IMG/VR virus record: IMGVR_UViG_3300030333_001364
Coordinates: 1-64,000 of that record
From: a virus
DNA: 64,000 nucleotides
Direction: 5' to 3' (one strand)
Shown piece after piece: positions 6,623-13,586 of this stretch; the first letter of the stretch is position 1; each line of letters begins with the position of its first letter. The notes under the pieces were generated by a model. That model was not told the origin of the DNA. It saw nothing but the letters and a program-made list of their open reading frames with translations, and did no database searches. A program made the translations under genes and the position numbers.

Positions 6623-6781
6623 AATCAGAAAAAGACTGCTGTACATATGATACAATTTGATGTGACATATGATACAAACTCATGTAACAGAAACAGTTGA
6701 GAAATTGGCACATTGCCTATTGTGTAGATTTGAAATCCAGACTAATATAGGTACATACAAAACATTATTTCATTCTTTATC

Positions 6782-7108
6782 ATGTTCGGAACTGCACCTA
6801 ACACTTACAAAATCAACACTAACTTCAATAATGTTGAGTTCAATGTAAGTACTAAGGCATGTCTCAAAGTTATTAGAAACAATCCTAAGGGAATCAACCT
6901 AACTGACATAGTTAGAACTTTACACCCTGATTTTGATTTCAATCTTCTAACTAAGCATAACTTCGCTAAAGCAATTCAACCCTTAGTCGTGAATCGTCAA
7001 GTGAAAGCGATTATGTCAGCATCTGGAAAGCGTGTTCAGATGTACAAACCAGTGAAACCTTCAAAGCGTGTTATCTTTGCTCAGTTCATAAAAGATATTA
7101 CTGCTTAG
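6782..7108 (+). CDS. possible winged-helix-like protein, 108 aa
   Basis: 108 basic residues. The segment CLKVIRNNPKGINLTDIVRTLHPDFD followed by FAKAIQPLVVNRQVKAIMSASGKRVQMYKP has the helix, turn-helix, then two-strand wing order of small winged-helix DNA-binding proteins. The start follows a TATAGG box and the ACATTATTTCATTCTTTATC leader. It lies directly beside the putative origin, so a replication or regulatory DNA-binding role is plausible but inferred. It ends in a strong terminator. Confidence 0.6.
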   Translation: MFGTAPNTYKINTNFNNVEFNVSTKACLKVIRNNPKGINLTDIVRTLHPDFDFNLLTKHNFAKAIQPLVVNRQVKAIMSASGKRVQMYKPVKPSKRVIFAQFIKDITA

Positions 7109-7121
7109 TTTCCAGGATTTG

Positions 7122-7158
7122 ACAGGTGGGTTCGTTCCGTTTACCCACCTCTGTTTTA
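7122..7158 (+). terminator. intrinsic terminator
   Basis: AGGTGGGT (7124-7131) pairs with ACCCACCT (7144-7151) around a 12-base loop, followed by CTGTTTT. It lies 13 bases after the stop of the 108-aa gene. Confidence 0.75.
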
Positions 7159-7430
7159 TAAATCATGTAACACAGTTCGTCCCATCTGTCAACCACATAA
7201 CAAGCGTAATGTTCGCACCTCACACTCTCAGGTATCAGATTATACAGTGTATAATTTGTTACCTTTTTTATTTAATGTTAGCGTTGCCGATATTAATAAG
7301 TACCGTCTTTCTAACCTACAAACGTTTACCAACGAGCGAGGTACCGAGAAATCAAAATTTTTTTCCCGTACCAAAAACCCCCTATAGGTTTTAAAAAGCC
7401 TAGATACTCTGTATCGTTGCTCGGTATATT
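7159..7430. other. non-coding spacer
   Basis: No gene seen between the terminator and the ATG at 7431. It holds the palindrome at 7239-7255, a T-rich stretch, an AAAACC/GGTTTT inverted repeat at 7374-7392, and TACCGAG/CTCGGTA arms about 75 bases apart just upstream of the next gene. A reading frame across it has no start or composition that looks real. Confidence 0.4.
7239..7255. promoter_or_regulatory. operator-like palindrome ATTATAC-AGT-GTATAAT
   Basis: Perfect seven-base arms around a three-base centre. The right arm contains TATAAT, so a repressor bound here would cover a -10 box. No other copy was noticed. Confidence 0.4.
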
Positions 7431-7937
7431 ATGATAACTTTTGATACAAGTCCCTTAGAGTACTATAGGGGAAAAGGCAAAGATCCCATACGTGGCAGTA
7501 CTAACAATGACACCTCTACATGGTCATTCATGTTAGTCAAGACAATTACATATGAAAGAGAAGAGCAATACCAGAGAGTAATCGACGCTTTAGATAATTT
7601 GACCAGAGAAAATTTTTCGAGTATAAAAGTGCCCTCCTTTGCTTTTTGTGCCGAGGGTATGAGTATTCAGTATCAGGTTCAGTATATCAAAGGAGGAAGT
7701 ATTATATCCAGAGAGGAATGGTATACTCTATATGATGAACTGGTTGAAAGAGATAGTGAATACAGTTTTACAGATTATAAAAGAAAGAACTTCATCAAGT
7801 ATCATGGTAACATCTATCCAGTAGATCTGAACAGTTATAGCAAGACACCGATTGAAGTCAGACGTACCCTGTGGAAAAGAGAAGAAAAGATGCCAAAGAC
7901 ATTATTCAATCAACAGGGAGAGAAGATATTCTACTAA
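7431..7937 (+). CDS. hypothetical protein, 168 aa
   Basis: 168 residues with charged helices (YEREEQYQRVIDALDNLTRE), a middle with two strands (SIQYQVQYIKGGSIISREEW) and a basic C-terminal part (PIEVRRTLWKREEKMPKTLF). I recognise no family. It is the last plus-strand gene before a convergent minus-strand cluster and its end overlaps the opposite gene by four bases. No terminator was seen between them. Function unknown. Confidence 0.65.
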   Translation: MITFDTSPLEYYRGKGKDPIRGSTNNDTSTWSFMLVKTITYEREEQYQRVIDALDNLTRENFSSIKVPSFAFCAEGMSIQYQVQYIKGGSIISREEWYTLYDELVERDSEYSFTDYKRKNFIKYHGNIYPVDLNSYSKTPIEVRRTLWKREEKMPKTLFNQQGEKIFY

Positions 7938-8143
7938 GGTTTGACAACAAAGTACTTGTGTAGTACTGCAACCTGTTCGTCGTACTTAGCAATGGTATTG
8001 AGTTCTTTCTCGATTGCATCTGTGATATCTGAATGTTCACCGATACCAGCAGGGTTGGATAGGTAGACTTCTACATTTGCTACATGCTTGGCAATGTCTC
8101 CTTTTGCATGATCGAGTAATGCGTTGACTAATTGATCTCTCAT
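7934..8143 (-). CDS. small conserved-looking phage protein, 69 aa
   Basis: 69 residues starting MRDQLVNALLDHAKGDIAKH. It is amphipathic and helical, with a Pro/Gly-rich turn in the middle (NPAGIGEHSD) between two helices. I recall similar small proteins in T4-like cyanophages next to the tail genes, without a known function. Its ATG overlaps the TGA of the upstream microprotein (ATGA), and it is the last gene of a minus-strand operon running down from about 9.75 kb or further. Confidence 0.7.
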   Translation of the reverse strand: MRDQLVNALLDHAKGDIAKHVANVEVYLSNPAGIGEHSDITDAIEKELNTIAKYDEQVAVLHKYFVVKP

Positions 8144-8235
8144 TGTGAATTACGTGCATCAAAGTACTTTTGCATTGTAGCACCATACCATATCAGTACG
8201 GATACTTCTGCGAGAATAATGAAAGGAATAATCAT
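8140..8235 (-). CDS. 31-residue membrane microprotein
   Basis: The frame MIIPFIILAEVSVLIWYGATMQKYF... has 31 residues. The first 20 are hydrophobic, enough for one membrane segment, followed by a short polar tail. Both ends overlap neighbouring genes by ATGA, which is strong positional support for such a small ORF. It might act with the other small membrane proteins in this operon. Function unknown. Confidence 0.55.
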   Translation of the reverse strand: MIIPFIILAEVSVLIWYGATMQKYFDARNSQ

Positions 8236-8642
8236 TTTGTATAAGCGTTGATAAGTGGGTTGTTTAGGATTGCAGGATCTGCAAGAGATGGTTCATAGTC
8301 TTCTGGTATATCGAAGTCGATGTAATTGAAGTCTCCTCTTCTCTTTAGGTCTTCCATTTCGATGAGAATGGTAGCAGTTGCACCAAGATCATCTACCGCT
8401 TGTGCCATACGTCTGAATCCTGTGCCCACGATGAATTGTCCCACGACAACTGCAAGTGTCGCAGTTCCCCAGAAATAATAGTAGAAGGAAGACTTGACTT
8501 GTGCCTTTGCTTTTGTATAAGCATTCGGTTTCAGATGAGCAGTACTCATCAATGGTTCTCCTGCTGCTTTTGCAGCATCACTTGCTGCTTTAAGATTCGC
8601 CAGAGATTGTATGTCAGATTGGAATCCTTTTTTGGACTTCAT
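8232..8642 (-). CDS. membrane protein with one TM segment, 136 aa
   Basis: Residues 1-50 are Ala/Lys-rich and helical (LANLKAASDAAKAAGEPLMS), about 51-77 form a hydrophobic segment (YYYFWGTATLAVVVGQFIVG), and the rest is an acidic tail ending NNPLINAYTK. One membrane span is likely. A sigma70-type promoter (TTGAAG, 17 bases, TATAAT on the minus strand) lies just upstream. It is coupled to the 31-aa microprotein. Function unknown. Confidence 0.7.
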   Translation of the reverse strand: MKSKKGFQSDIQSLANLKAASDAAKAAGEPLMSTAHLKPNAYTKAKAQVKSSFYYYFWGTATLAVVVGQFIVGTGFRRMAQAVDDLGATATILIEMEDLKRRGDFNYIDFDIPEDYEPSLADPAILNNPLINAYTK

Positions 8643-8664
8643 TATAAAACTTGTGTCTCTCTAT

Positions 8665-8693
8665 ATTATAACACTAATAGGAATGTTCTTCAA
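8665..8693 (-). promoter_or_regulatory. sigma70-type promoter, minus strand
   Basis: On the minus strand TTGAAG (8688-8693) and a perfect TATAAT (8665-8670) are separated by exactly 17 bases. It drives the 136-aa membrane protein gene starting at 8642. It lies in the 3' end of the upstream 53-aa gene. Confidence 0.6.
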
Positions 8694-8835
8694 CCCCTTC
8701 TTCGACTTCAAATGCTGAATAAGATATATCTTCTTTAAAATAAGATCTGTATATTCTTCCCCATATGATCTTAAACTCCCCTTCTGATAGATCTTTGAAG
8801 AGACATTCTCCTCGAAAGTAAATGTGGTAAATCAT
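8674..8835 (-). CDS. small hypothetical protein, 53 aa
   Basis: 53 residues starting MIYHIYFRGECLFKDLSEGEF and ending in an acidic tail (FEVEEGVEEHSY). ATGA overlap with the upstream membrane protein supports it. The pattern (strand, CLF, acidic helix, WGRIYRSY) resembles small proteins I recall from cyanophage genomes beside the tail region. Function unknown. Confidence 0.6.
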   Translation of the reverse strand: MIYHIYFRGECLFKDLSEGEFKIIWGRIYRSYFKEDISYSAFEVEEGVEEHSY

Positions 8836-9044
8836 TCTTCTGGCGTTTCTGTAGGGTGTTTGAATACTAACAATTCCTCTCCGTACTTCACTCCCTCCAT
8901 TTCGGGATGTGGTGCCGGAAGTTTTGTCTTAGGTTTATTTACTTCTTTGAATACTTCTCCCATGCTCCGGAAAAAGAATGCAAACGTCATTCCTGCAAGT
9001 GCAAAGAATCCGAGTAGATATACTGTAATGAAAATGGTGTTCAT
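8832..9044 (-). CDS. small membrane protein, 70 aa
   Basis: Residues 3-26 are hydrophobic (IFITVYLLGFFALAGMTFAF), followed by FFRSMGEVFKEVNK and a Pro-rich soluble tail. One N-terminal membrane anchor with a cytoplasmic tail is likely. ATGA overlaps join it to both neighbouring genes. Function unknown. Confidence 0.65.
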   Translation of the reverse strand: MNTIFITVYLLGFFALAGMTFAFFFRSMGEVFKEVNKPKTKLPAPHPEMEGVKYGEELLVFKHPTETPEE

Positions 9045-9151
9045 TTCTTTTTGGTTCTATTTTCCCATGCTATGAATGCTTTATAACCTAAGTAACCTCG
9101 TGCCAAGTCCACTGCTACGAACGTTATACATCCGATCAGTATGACTTCCAT
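9041..9151 (-). CDS. 36-residue membrane microprotein
   Basis: The frame MEVILIGCITFVAVDLARGYLGYKAF... has 36 residues with a hydrophobic first half and a basic end (NRTKKK). The start overlaps the nuclease stop (TAATG) and the stop overlaps the next ATG (ATGA). Positional support is strong. Function unknown. Confidence 0.55.
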   Translation of the reverse strand: MEVILIGCITFVAVDLARGYLGYKAFIAWENRTKKK

Positions 9152-9645
9152 TACTGTATCAACTCTGGTAATGGATCTCCCTCGTCAGGCGGGAGCGTAC
9201 CTCTTCTCATCCGTAAGTCTCTCAACTCATCGAAGTCTTTCTTCTTTGTTCCACCATCATACGGCCATGCATAACCTTCACCGATCATTTCCTCATTGAG
9301 TGATACAGTAGCATCCCCAACATATAACCAACCAAGAAGCCGACCATACTTACCCACGCCACCTTTGAGTTCGGTTCTGATAATAAGTTCATCTTCTCCT
9401 TTTATAGTATCGTCAAGTTTCTTCTTCAACCAGTTAGTCGCATCTATACCCAGTGCCTTCTCTTCTAGATCTCTTGTCCTCTTCTCAGGAGTATCGACTC
9501 CGGCAACCCTCACTCTCTCCTTCTTCATCAAATCAAATCCCAAATCAATCGTCACATCTATAGTGTCGCCATCGACAACTCTGTTGACTTTGACTACACG
9601 AAAGTTATAACAACTCTTACGACTTGGTGGAACCATCACTCCCAT
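9151..9645 (-). CDS. thermonuclease (SNase) homologue
   Basis: 164 residues, a full-length staphylococcal nuclease (TNase) domain. The family cuts DNA and RNA with Ca2+. Counting from the upstream Met (9648): DGDT at about 26-29, then RVAGVDTPE with R47, D52 and E55, and KYGRLLG with R103, which match the catalytic Arg, Asp, Glu and Arg of SNase. No signal peptide is seen, so it is probably intracellular. I chose the second of two adjacent ATGs because AAGGAG lies seven bases before it. Host DNA breakdown is a possible role. Confidence 0.85.
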   Translation of the reverse strand: MGVMVPPSRKSCYNFRVVKVNRVVDGDTIDVTIDLGFDLMKKERVRVAGVDTPEKRTRDLEEKALGIDATNWLKKKLDDTIKGEDELIIRTELKGGVGKYGRLLGWLYVGDATVSLNEEMIGEGYAWPYDGGTKKKDFDELRDLRMRRGTLPPDEGDPLPELIQ

Positions 9646-9745
9646 CATTCATCTCCTTATAAGCCATACTCAGTATATAGTAGATATACCAAGACACGAT
9701 TACGAGCAGAATTGCTATCATCCAGACGACTCCCCAGACTATCAC
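9617..9745 (-). CDS. possible 42-residue membrane microprotein, GTG start
   Basis: A GTG overlapping the upstream TGA (GTGA) opens 42 residues whose first 29 are strongly hydrophobic (WGVVWMIAILLVIVSWYIYY) followed by a polar Ser/Gly/Lys tail. It overlaps the nuclease start by about 30 bases in another frame and carries that gene's ribosome binding site. The coupling and the membrane segment argue for a real gene. Confidence 0.45.
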   Translation of the reverse strand: MIVWGVVWMIAILLVIVSWYIYYILSMAYKEMNDGSDGSTKS

Positions 9746-10524
9746 AGCATCTTCTCCACAATCGGTTTCATGAATTTTACGATATCAATATTTCCCTGCT
9801 TTGTCGGATGGAATGAATGGGGGTTTACCATACCTTTTCTCTGTAGTAAATCAATCCGATGGCAGTCATCAAACCAATCTGAGAAATGGAACTTGTCTTT
9901 ATTACCTCTCCAACCATTTCTTCTTGCCAGAGTCGTACACATATCTTCTTCTAATGCAGGATTTGGTATGACACCAGTAGTATTCAGTGTCTCAAAGAAT
10001 GCATAGGGCACTCCGAGTGCATCAAAATAGTGCTGCCAATGAAGTATATTGTTTGTCAAGTCTCTCAGAAATACTTTTTCGTCAAAATGTTCCTTGAAAT
10101 AGGCAAAAGTATCGAATCCAGTCTTCTCCCTTTCTCTCAATCGGTTAGTAGGATCGTTTTTTGCTTGATTGAATGACACAGATGAGTAACTTTTGAGTCT
10201 ATTGAACCATAATTCATCACGATAGATGGATGTAATACCCCATAAGACAGCAGTATTTTCCCAATCTACCTCATTTTCTGCAAAATATTTGGTTGCACGA
10301 CGGAATTGTGACTGATTTGATGACCCACCCTTCGATATATTGATGTTTGTAAGGTTCAATTCATCACAAAGTTTGAGTCTCCAGCATGTATCGTCTACAA
10401 AATCTCCTTTTCCACCTTCTTTTTTGAATCTTGCCTTGTAAGTTGCCTTGTCGACAGGGTTTTCTGCATCATAATATGACCCAATACCAAAAACCCAACT
10501 GCATCCGAGTGTTATAAGGTTCAT
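9742..10524 (-). CDS. SGNH/GDSL hydrolase-like protein A
   Basis: 260 residues. The N-terminal LGCSWVFG gives the nucleophile Ser9 of an SGNH-type block I, KGGSSN (about 65-70) fits block II, WGITSIYRDE a diverged block III, and NPHSFHPTKQG (H236, H239) the C-terminal His block. Such enzymes are esterases or O-acyl transferases acting on sugars, lipids or peptidoglycan. It has a tandem paralogue just upstream, overlapping by four bases. The substrate is unknown. The neighbouring sulfotransferases and carbamoyltransferase suggest glycan modification. Confidence 0.6.
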   Translation of the reverse strand: MNLITLGCSWVFGIGSYYDAENPVDKATYKARFKKEGGKGDFVDDTCWRLKLCDELNLTNINISKGGSSNQSQFRRATKYFAENEVDWENTAVLWGITSIYRDELWFNRLKSYSSVSFNQAKNDPTNRLREREKTGFDTFAYFKEHFDEKVFLRDLTNNILHWQHYFDALGVPYAFFETLNTTGVIPNPALEEDMCTTLARRNGWRGNKDKFHFSDWFDDCHRIDLLQRKGMVNPHSFHPTKQGNIDIVKFMKPIVEKML

Positions 10525-11306
10525 ATTTTGATTACTTCGTCGAATAACTTTGCTATTCTAGCATGTGCTTCACGAGTTGGGTGGTATGAGTAAGGATTTA
10601 CTAATTCTTTCTTCTCTAAAAACTTCATTCTCCTACTATCATCGTTGTTGAACTGCGAAACATGGTACTCATCAGGGTCATAATTATCAAATTCAAGGTC
10701 TTCACATAGTATAGACATCAAATCTCTGTATTTTCTATCATTGAAGAGCATCCTATCTATAGGAATAGGGTAGTCATGATGGTTGAATGTGTCAAACCAG
10801 TAGTTTTCAATACCCATTCCTTCAAAAAAGAGGTTCCAATGCCTCATCTTATGTGAAAGTTCTTTGATTTTTTGCTTTTTATCGAAGTGCCACTCCAAAT
10901 GATGGTTGACATCAAACCTTTTATGCTTCATATTGACATCTCGATTCATTCCATGACCATATAATACGTTCTGATACCCCGATTTACCTTGATGGTTCTT
11001 TGTCAACCATATCTCATGCCTGAAAACTGAGGTGATACCCCATAATACTACGACTCTTTCTCTAGGTTTCTTCTTGAAGTAGGTGGTTGCTCTACGAAAC
11101 TGTCTATCATTACTACTACCCATCTGTGAAAAGTTGAGATTAGTACACTTCCACTTCTTTGTAAGCAATCCTCGGAAGGATAATTCATCACAGAGGATGT
11201 CATCATCATTTTTGTCCTTATATTCTTCTTCCTTCATGCCCTTCTTGTATGCCACACCGACACCACGAGTCCATGAACAACCTAATGTGACTAATAACAT
11301 GGACAA
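10521..11306 (-). CDS. SGNH/GDSL hydrolase-like protein B
   Basis: 261 residues, a diverged tandem copy of the downstream gene. LGCSWTRG gives Ser11, QMGSSNDRQFRRAT matches the paralogue's GGSSNQSQFRRAT, WGITSVFRHEIW matches WGITSIYRDELW, and NPYSYHPTREA (H242) is the His block. The shared RQFRRAT helix suggests a common partner or fold detail beyond the catalytic blocks. Role as for its paralogue: probably esterase or acyl transfer on a surface glycan, by inference. Confidence 0.6.
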   Translation of the reverse strand: MSMLLVTLGCSWTRGVGVAYKKGMKEEEYKDKNDDDILCDELSFRGLLTKKWKCTNLNFSQMGSSNDRQFRRATTYFKKKPRERVVVLWGITSVFRHEIWLTKNHQGKSGYQNVLYGHGMNRDVNMKHKRFDVNHHLEWHFDKKQKIKELSHKMRHWNLFFEGMGIENYWFDTFNHHDYPIPIDRMLFNDRKYRDLMSILCEDLEFDNYDPDEYHVSQFNNDDSRRMKFLEKKELVNPYSYHPTREAHARIAKLFDEVIKI

Positions 11307-11394
11307 CTCATCATTATTTTGAAGGATCTCTGATATTTGTCCTTGAACAACTTACGAAACATGATCATTGTCATGATATGTGTCTGTTGGAATG

Positions 11395-12372
11395 CTATTT
11401 TTTCCATGATGAAGGTAGATACCCAAAGGTATTTTTGAAATCTGTGTAATATCTAGACATGTAGAGGTGAGCACTATGCAAATCCTGCTCTTCTAGGTCA
11501 TCTATATCACTTTCCCACTGATCTTGTAGGAATGGGAGGTGAGGAGCACGACTTCCCATGTTGGGAACGTAACAATTGTCATGAAGTTTTGTAATTTTAT
11601 ACGACAAAAAGTTACTTAGTGCTTCGAGTTGCTCTTTTTCTTGATTTTTATCCCACAAATCTTCCATTATGGTAACATAAGTATTATCTACACCGAATAC
11701 AGAGGCAAATTTACTGTATGCTCCGGAGAAATCACATAAAGAACTACAACAATCCTGTTTTAGAAGGTGAAAGAACAGTTGTTTGTGTTTTTTCTTGCGA
11801 ATTAGGAATCTAGTCTTCATATCTTCCTTATGTTCGACGGAATATTCAAATTTTTTGTTCAATAAACTACCAACTTCCGAAAAATAGCGTCTTACTGGGT
11901 CACGAAACTGAAAAGTGACCTTTACATTGAAGTGTTCTCGCAATTTAGGAGCAACTTCCGCCCAAAATTCGTATGGAAGTGCGTAATTTCCGTTTGTGAA
12001 GTCGCAAACTGCTGCATAAGTGTCTTTTACGGTCTCCCAATGACTCTTCCAGTAAGAAATGTAGTTTTCTATTGACGGAGGACTTGCCAAATACGGGTCT
12101 AGCGGAGTTTTAACCGCAAATTTGTTTTTTTGCGACAAGTATTGACCCCAAGGATGATTAGAAGGACGCTTATTGTATAAATTTTGACCAGAACAGTATA
12201 TTTCTTTGAAATGATCTTCGTATTTTGGATATTCGCATAATCTTTTGAGATACCAGTTCTCTTTCAGGTGTCCCATGTGTGCATATTTGTTATCAAGCGT
12301 CAAAGTATAGTGGAAGGGAGTGGTCGCTGCCCATCCGACGCCAGGATTCAATAATAATGTTGGTTTAGACAT
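11395..12372 (-). CDS. sulfotransferase-like protein 1
   Basis: 325 residues. The N-terminal PGVGWAATTPFHYTL is the diverged PAPS 5'-phosphosulfate loop, and TFQFRDPVRRYFSE is the RDPxRR 3'-phosphate-binding motif. Between them, ENYISYWKSHWETVKDTYAAVCDFTNGN is shared with the paralogues at 12553, 42924 and 43829. The family transfers sulfate from PAPS to sugars, peptides or small molecules. Its ATG lies only 13 bases from the divergent plus-strand start, so its promoter must overlap that gene. Substrate unknown. Confidence 0.75.
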   Translation of the reverse strand: MSKPTLLLNPGVGWAATTPFHYTLTLDNKYAHMGHLKENWYLKRLCEYPKYEDHFKEIYCSGQNLYNKRPSNHPWGQYLSQKNKFAVKTPLDPYLASPPSIENYISYWKSHWETVKDTYAAVCDFTNGNYALPYEFWAEVAPKLREHFNVKVTFQFRDPVRRYFSEVGSLLNKKFEYSVEHKEDMKTRFLIRKKKHKQLFFHLLKQDCCSSLCDFSGAYSKFASVFGVDNTYVTIMEDLWDKNQEKEQLEALSNFLSYKITKLHDNCYVPNMGSRAPHLPFLQDQWESDIDDLEEQDLHSAHLYMSRYYTDFKNTFGYLPSSWKK

Positions 12373-12385
12373 ATATACAGTAGTT

Positions 12386-12553
12386 ATGGTGGAACAAATG
12401 TCCTATGACGTCTACCTAGATAATGAGATTGTTTTTTCTGTACTTACTAGACAGCAAGCAGAAGAAAAACGTGACCAAATGCAGAAAATGATTATGGCAG
12501 GACTAAAAACTGATTATACTGCCGAGCAAATCTCGATAAAGTATCACTCGTAA
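12386..12553 (+). CDS. small YDVYLD protein, 55 aa
   Basis: 55 residues (MVEQMSYDVYLDNEIVFSVL...). An in-frame ATG at 12398 preceded by GGTGGA is an alternative start. It is related in pattern to the 53-aa protein at 15799 (RYDIYVDGVKTHESISEEEM): a YD[IV]Y[VL]D strand, a V/T-rich linker, then a charged helix. The stop is joined to the following sulfotransferase by TAATG. Function unknown. Its place beside transferases in both cases suggests an accessory role. Confidence 0.6.
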   Translation: MVEQMSYDVYLDNEIVFSVLTRQQAEEKRDQMQKMIMAGLKTDYTAEQISIKYHS

Positions 12554-13446
12554 TGAAACCCACCCTATTTCTGAATGTTGGGACCGGATGGTCTGGTACA
12601 ACTCCATTATATTATACATTAGGGTGGTACAATAAGTATTGCCACAGTGGGCATCGTAAAGAGAAGGGATATTTGTGGTTGATGGACTTATCCGAGACCA
12701 GAAACACATTTGAGAGGGTCAAATTCTACAAACAGTTCTTCGGACCTTCAAAACAATCAACTACAAACCGAAAACCCAAGATATTCACACATGAGTCGAA
12801 ATATATTGGTGGAAACTGGACACCAGAGGAAATAAACTATTTTTGGAGTCCTCCATTTACGATAGAGAAGTATATTGAGTATTATATCAAGCATTGGGAC
12901 TTTATAAAACACGATTACAAGGCAGTGAGCGATTTTTCCAATCCTAACGGACAATGCTCTCCAGAATTCCTAAGAAAATATGCTCCTGCACTCAAATCCG
13001 TGTTTGACGTAAAAATTCACGTTGTCTTCCGTGATCCATTACGCAGATTGTGGAGTTTGCGTCAAAAACAAAATCCTAAAGACCCAGTTAGGCAATTTAT
13101 GAAGATGGGAGTCGATTTTGGGTATGTACAGTTCTTTCTAAAGTTTGTAGAAGCGTTTGGACTCGAAAATTGCCATATGACGATTATGGAGGAATTTTGG
13201 AATGGGGAAACGAAGGAATTATCGGATTTTATCGATTATGAGATAAAGGAAGTGCACCCAAACGCATATGTGCCCGATTTAGGTCCTAATGCTCCTAGAA
13301 TCCAATATTTGGACGATCAGTGGGAGTCTGATATCATGCATATGCCAAAAGAGGTAAAAGAGTACGGATTGAACATGTTGAAACCCGTCTATATACATTT
13401 CAAGGATTACTTCGGTGATCTTCCCGAACAGTGGAGTAAATTATGA
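12553..13446 (+). CDS. sulfotransferase-like protein 2
   Basis: 297 residues. NVGTGWSGTTPLYYTLG near the N-terminus is the PAPS loop, VVFRDPLRRLWSLRQ at about 157-171 is the 3'-phosphate motif, and TIEKYIEYYIKHWDFIKHDYKAV is shared with the paralogues. The C-terminal PDLGPNAPRIQYLDDQWESDI matches protein 1 (MGSRAPHLPFLQDQWESDI), so the two are close homologues in divergent orientation. It probably transfers sulfate to an unknown acceptor, and is coupled to the genes on both sides. Confidence 0.75.
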   Translation: MKPTLFLNVGTGWSGTTPLYYTLGWYNKYCHSGHRKEKGYLWLMDLSETRNTFERVKFYKQFFGPSKQSTTNRKPKIFTHESKYIGGNWTPEEINYFWSPPFTIEKYIEYYIKHWDFIKHDYKAVSDFSNPNGQCSPEFLRKYAPALKSVFDVKIHVVFRDPLRRLWSLRQKQNPKDPVRQFMKMGVDFGYVQFFLKFVEAFGLENCHMTIMEEFWNGETKELSDFIDYEIKEVHPNAYVPDLGPNAPRIQYLDDQWESDIMHMPKEVKEYGLNMLKPVYIHFKDYFGDLPEQWSKL

Positions 13447-13586
13447 TCTGGCCATTGAATAAAATCGCTACATGGTGGAAACTGAAGAAAATTAGAGAAG
13501 AAGACCCGTATATTTACGAAGATGACGAATATGACGCAATGTTGGACGAAGATAACGACTATGAGGATTTGAGTGAAGGAAGATGA
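13443..13586 (+). CDS. small acidic hypothetical protein, 47 aa
   Basis: 47 residues with a Trp-rich basic start (MIWPLNKIATWWKLKKIREE) and a very acidic end (EDDEYDAMLDEDNDYEDL). It overlaps both neighbours by ATGA, exactly filling the gap between the sulfotransferase and carbamoyltransferase. It might be an adaptor or membrane-surface peptide, but function is unknown. Confidence 0.6.
   Translation: MIWPLNKIATWWKLKKIREEDPYIYEDDEYDAMLDEDNDYEDLSEGR

Larger units (their letters stand above)
6228..6677. repeat. ACATWTGATACAA repeat family
   Basis: Full copies of ACATTTGATACAA or ACATATGATACAA start at 6228, 6432, 6643 and 6665, with partial copies near 6300, 6340, 6388 and 6411. The inverse form CATGTATCAAATGTTACATG occurs twice (6351-6370, 6448-6467), and GTAACA-AA-TGTTAC is a perfect palindrome at 6317-6330. 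The spacing is irregular. A sequence-specific binding protein is implied. Confidence 0.7.
5917..6781. other. putative replication origin / control region
   Basis: 865 bases with no convincing gene. In order it holds: seven TTCGTCTA-type 8-mers, a very AT-rich stretch (about 6080-6180, with runs such as TATAAATAAATG), three TTTTCCACA boxes at exact 12-base spacing, and repeats of ACATWTGATACAA with inverse copies, together with a perfect hairpin. Iterons, an AT-rich segment and DnaA-type boxes together are the usual ingredients of an origin. The function is inferred from layout alone. Confidence 0.5.

Noticed and set aside
6465-6650. 61-aa frame in the putative origin
   Set aside because: It runs through the repeats and the hairpin, has no usable ribosome binding site or leader, and its composition is unlike neighbouring genes.
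7119-7394. 91-aa frame after the 108-aa gene
   Set aside because: It begins inside the terminator and covers the palindrome; hydrophobic composition reflects T-rich DNA rather than a designed membrane protein.
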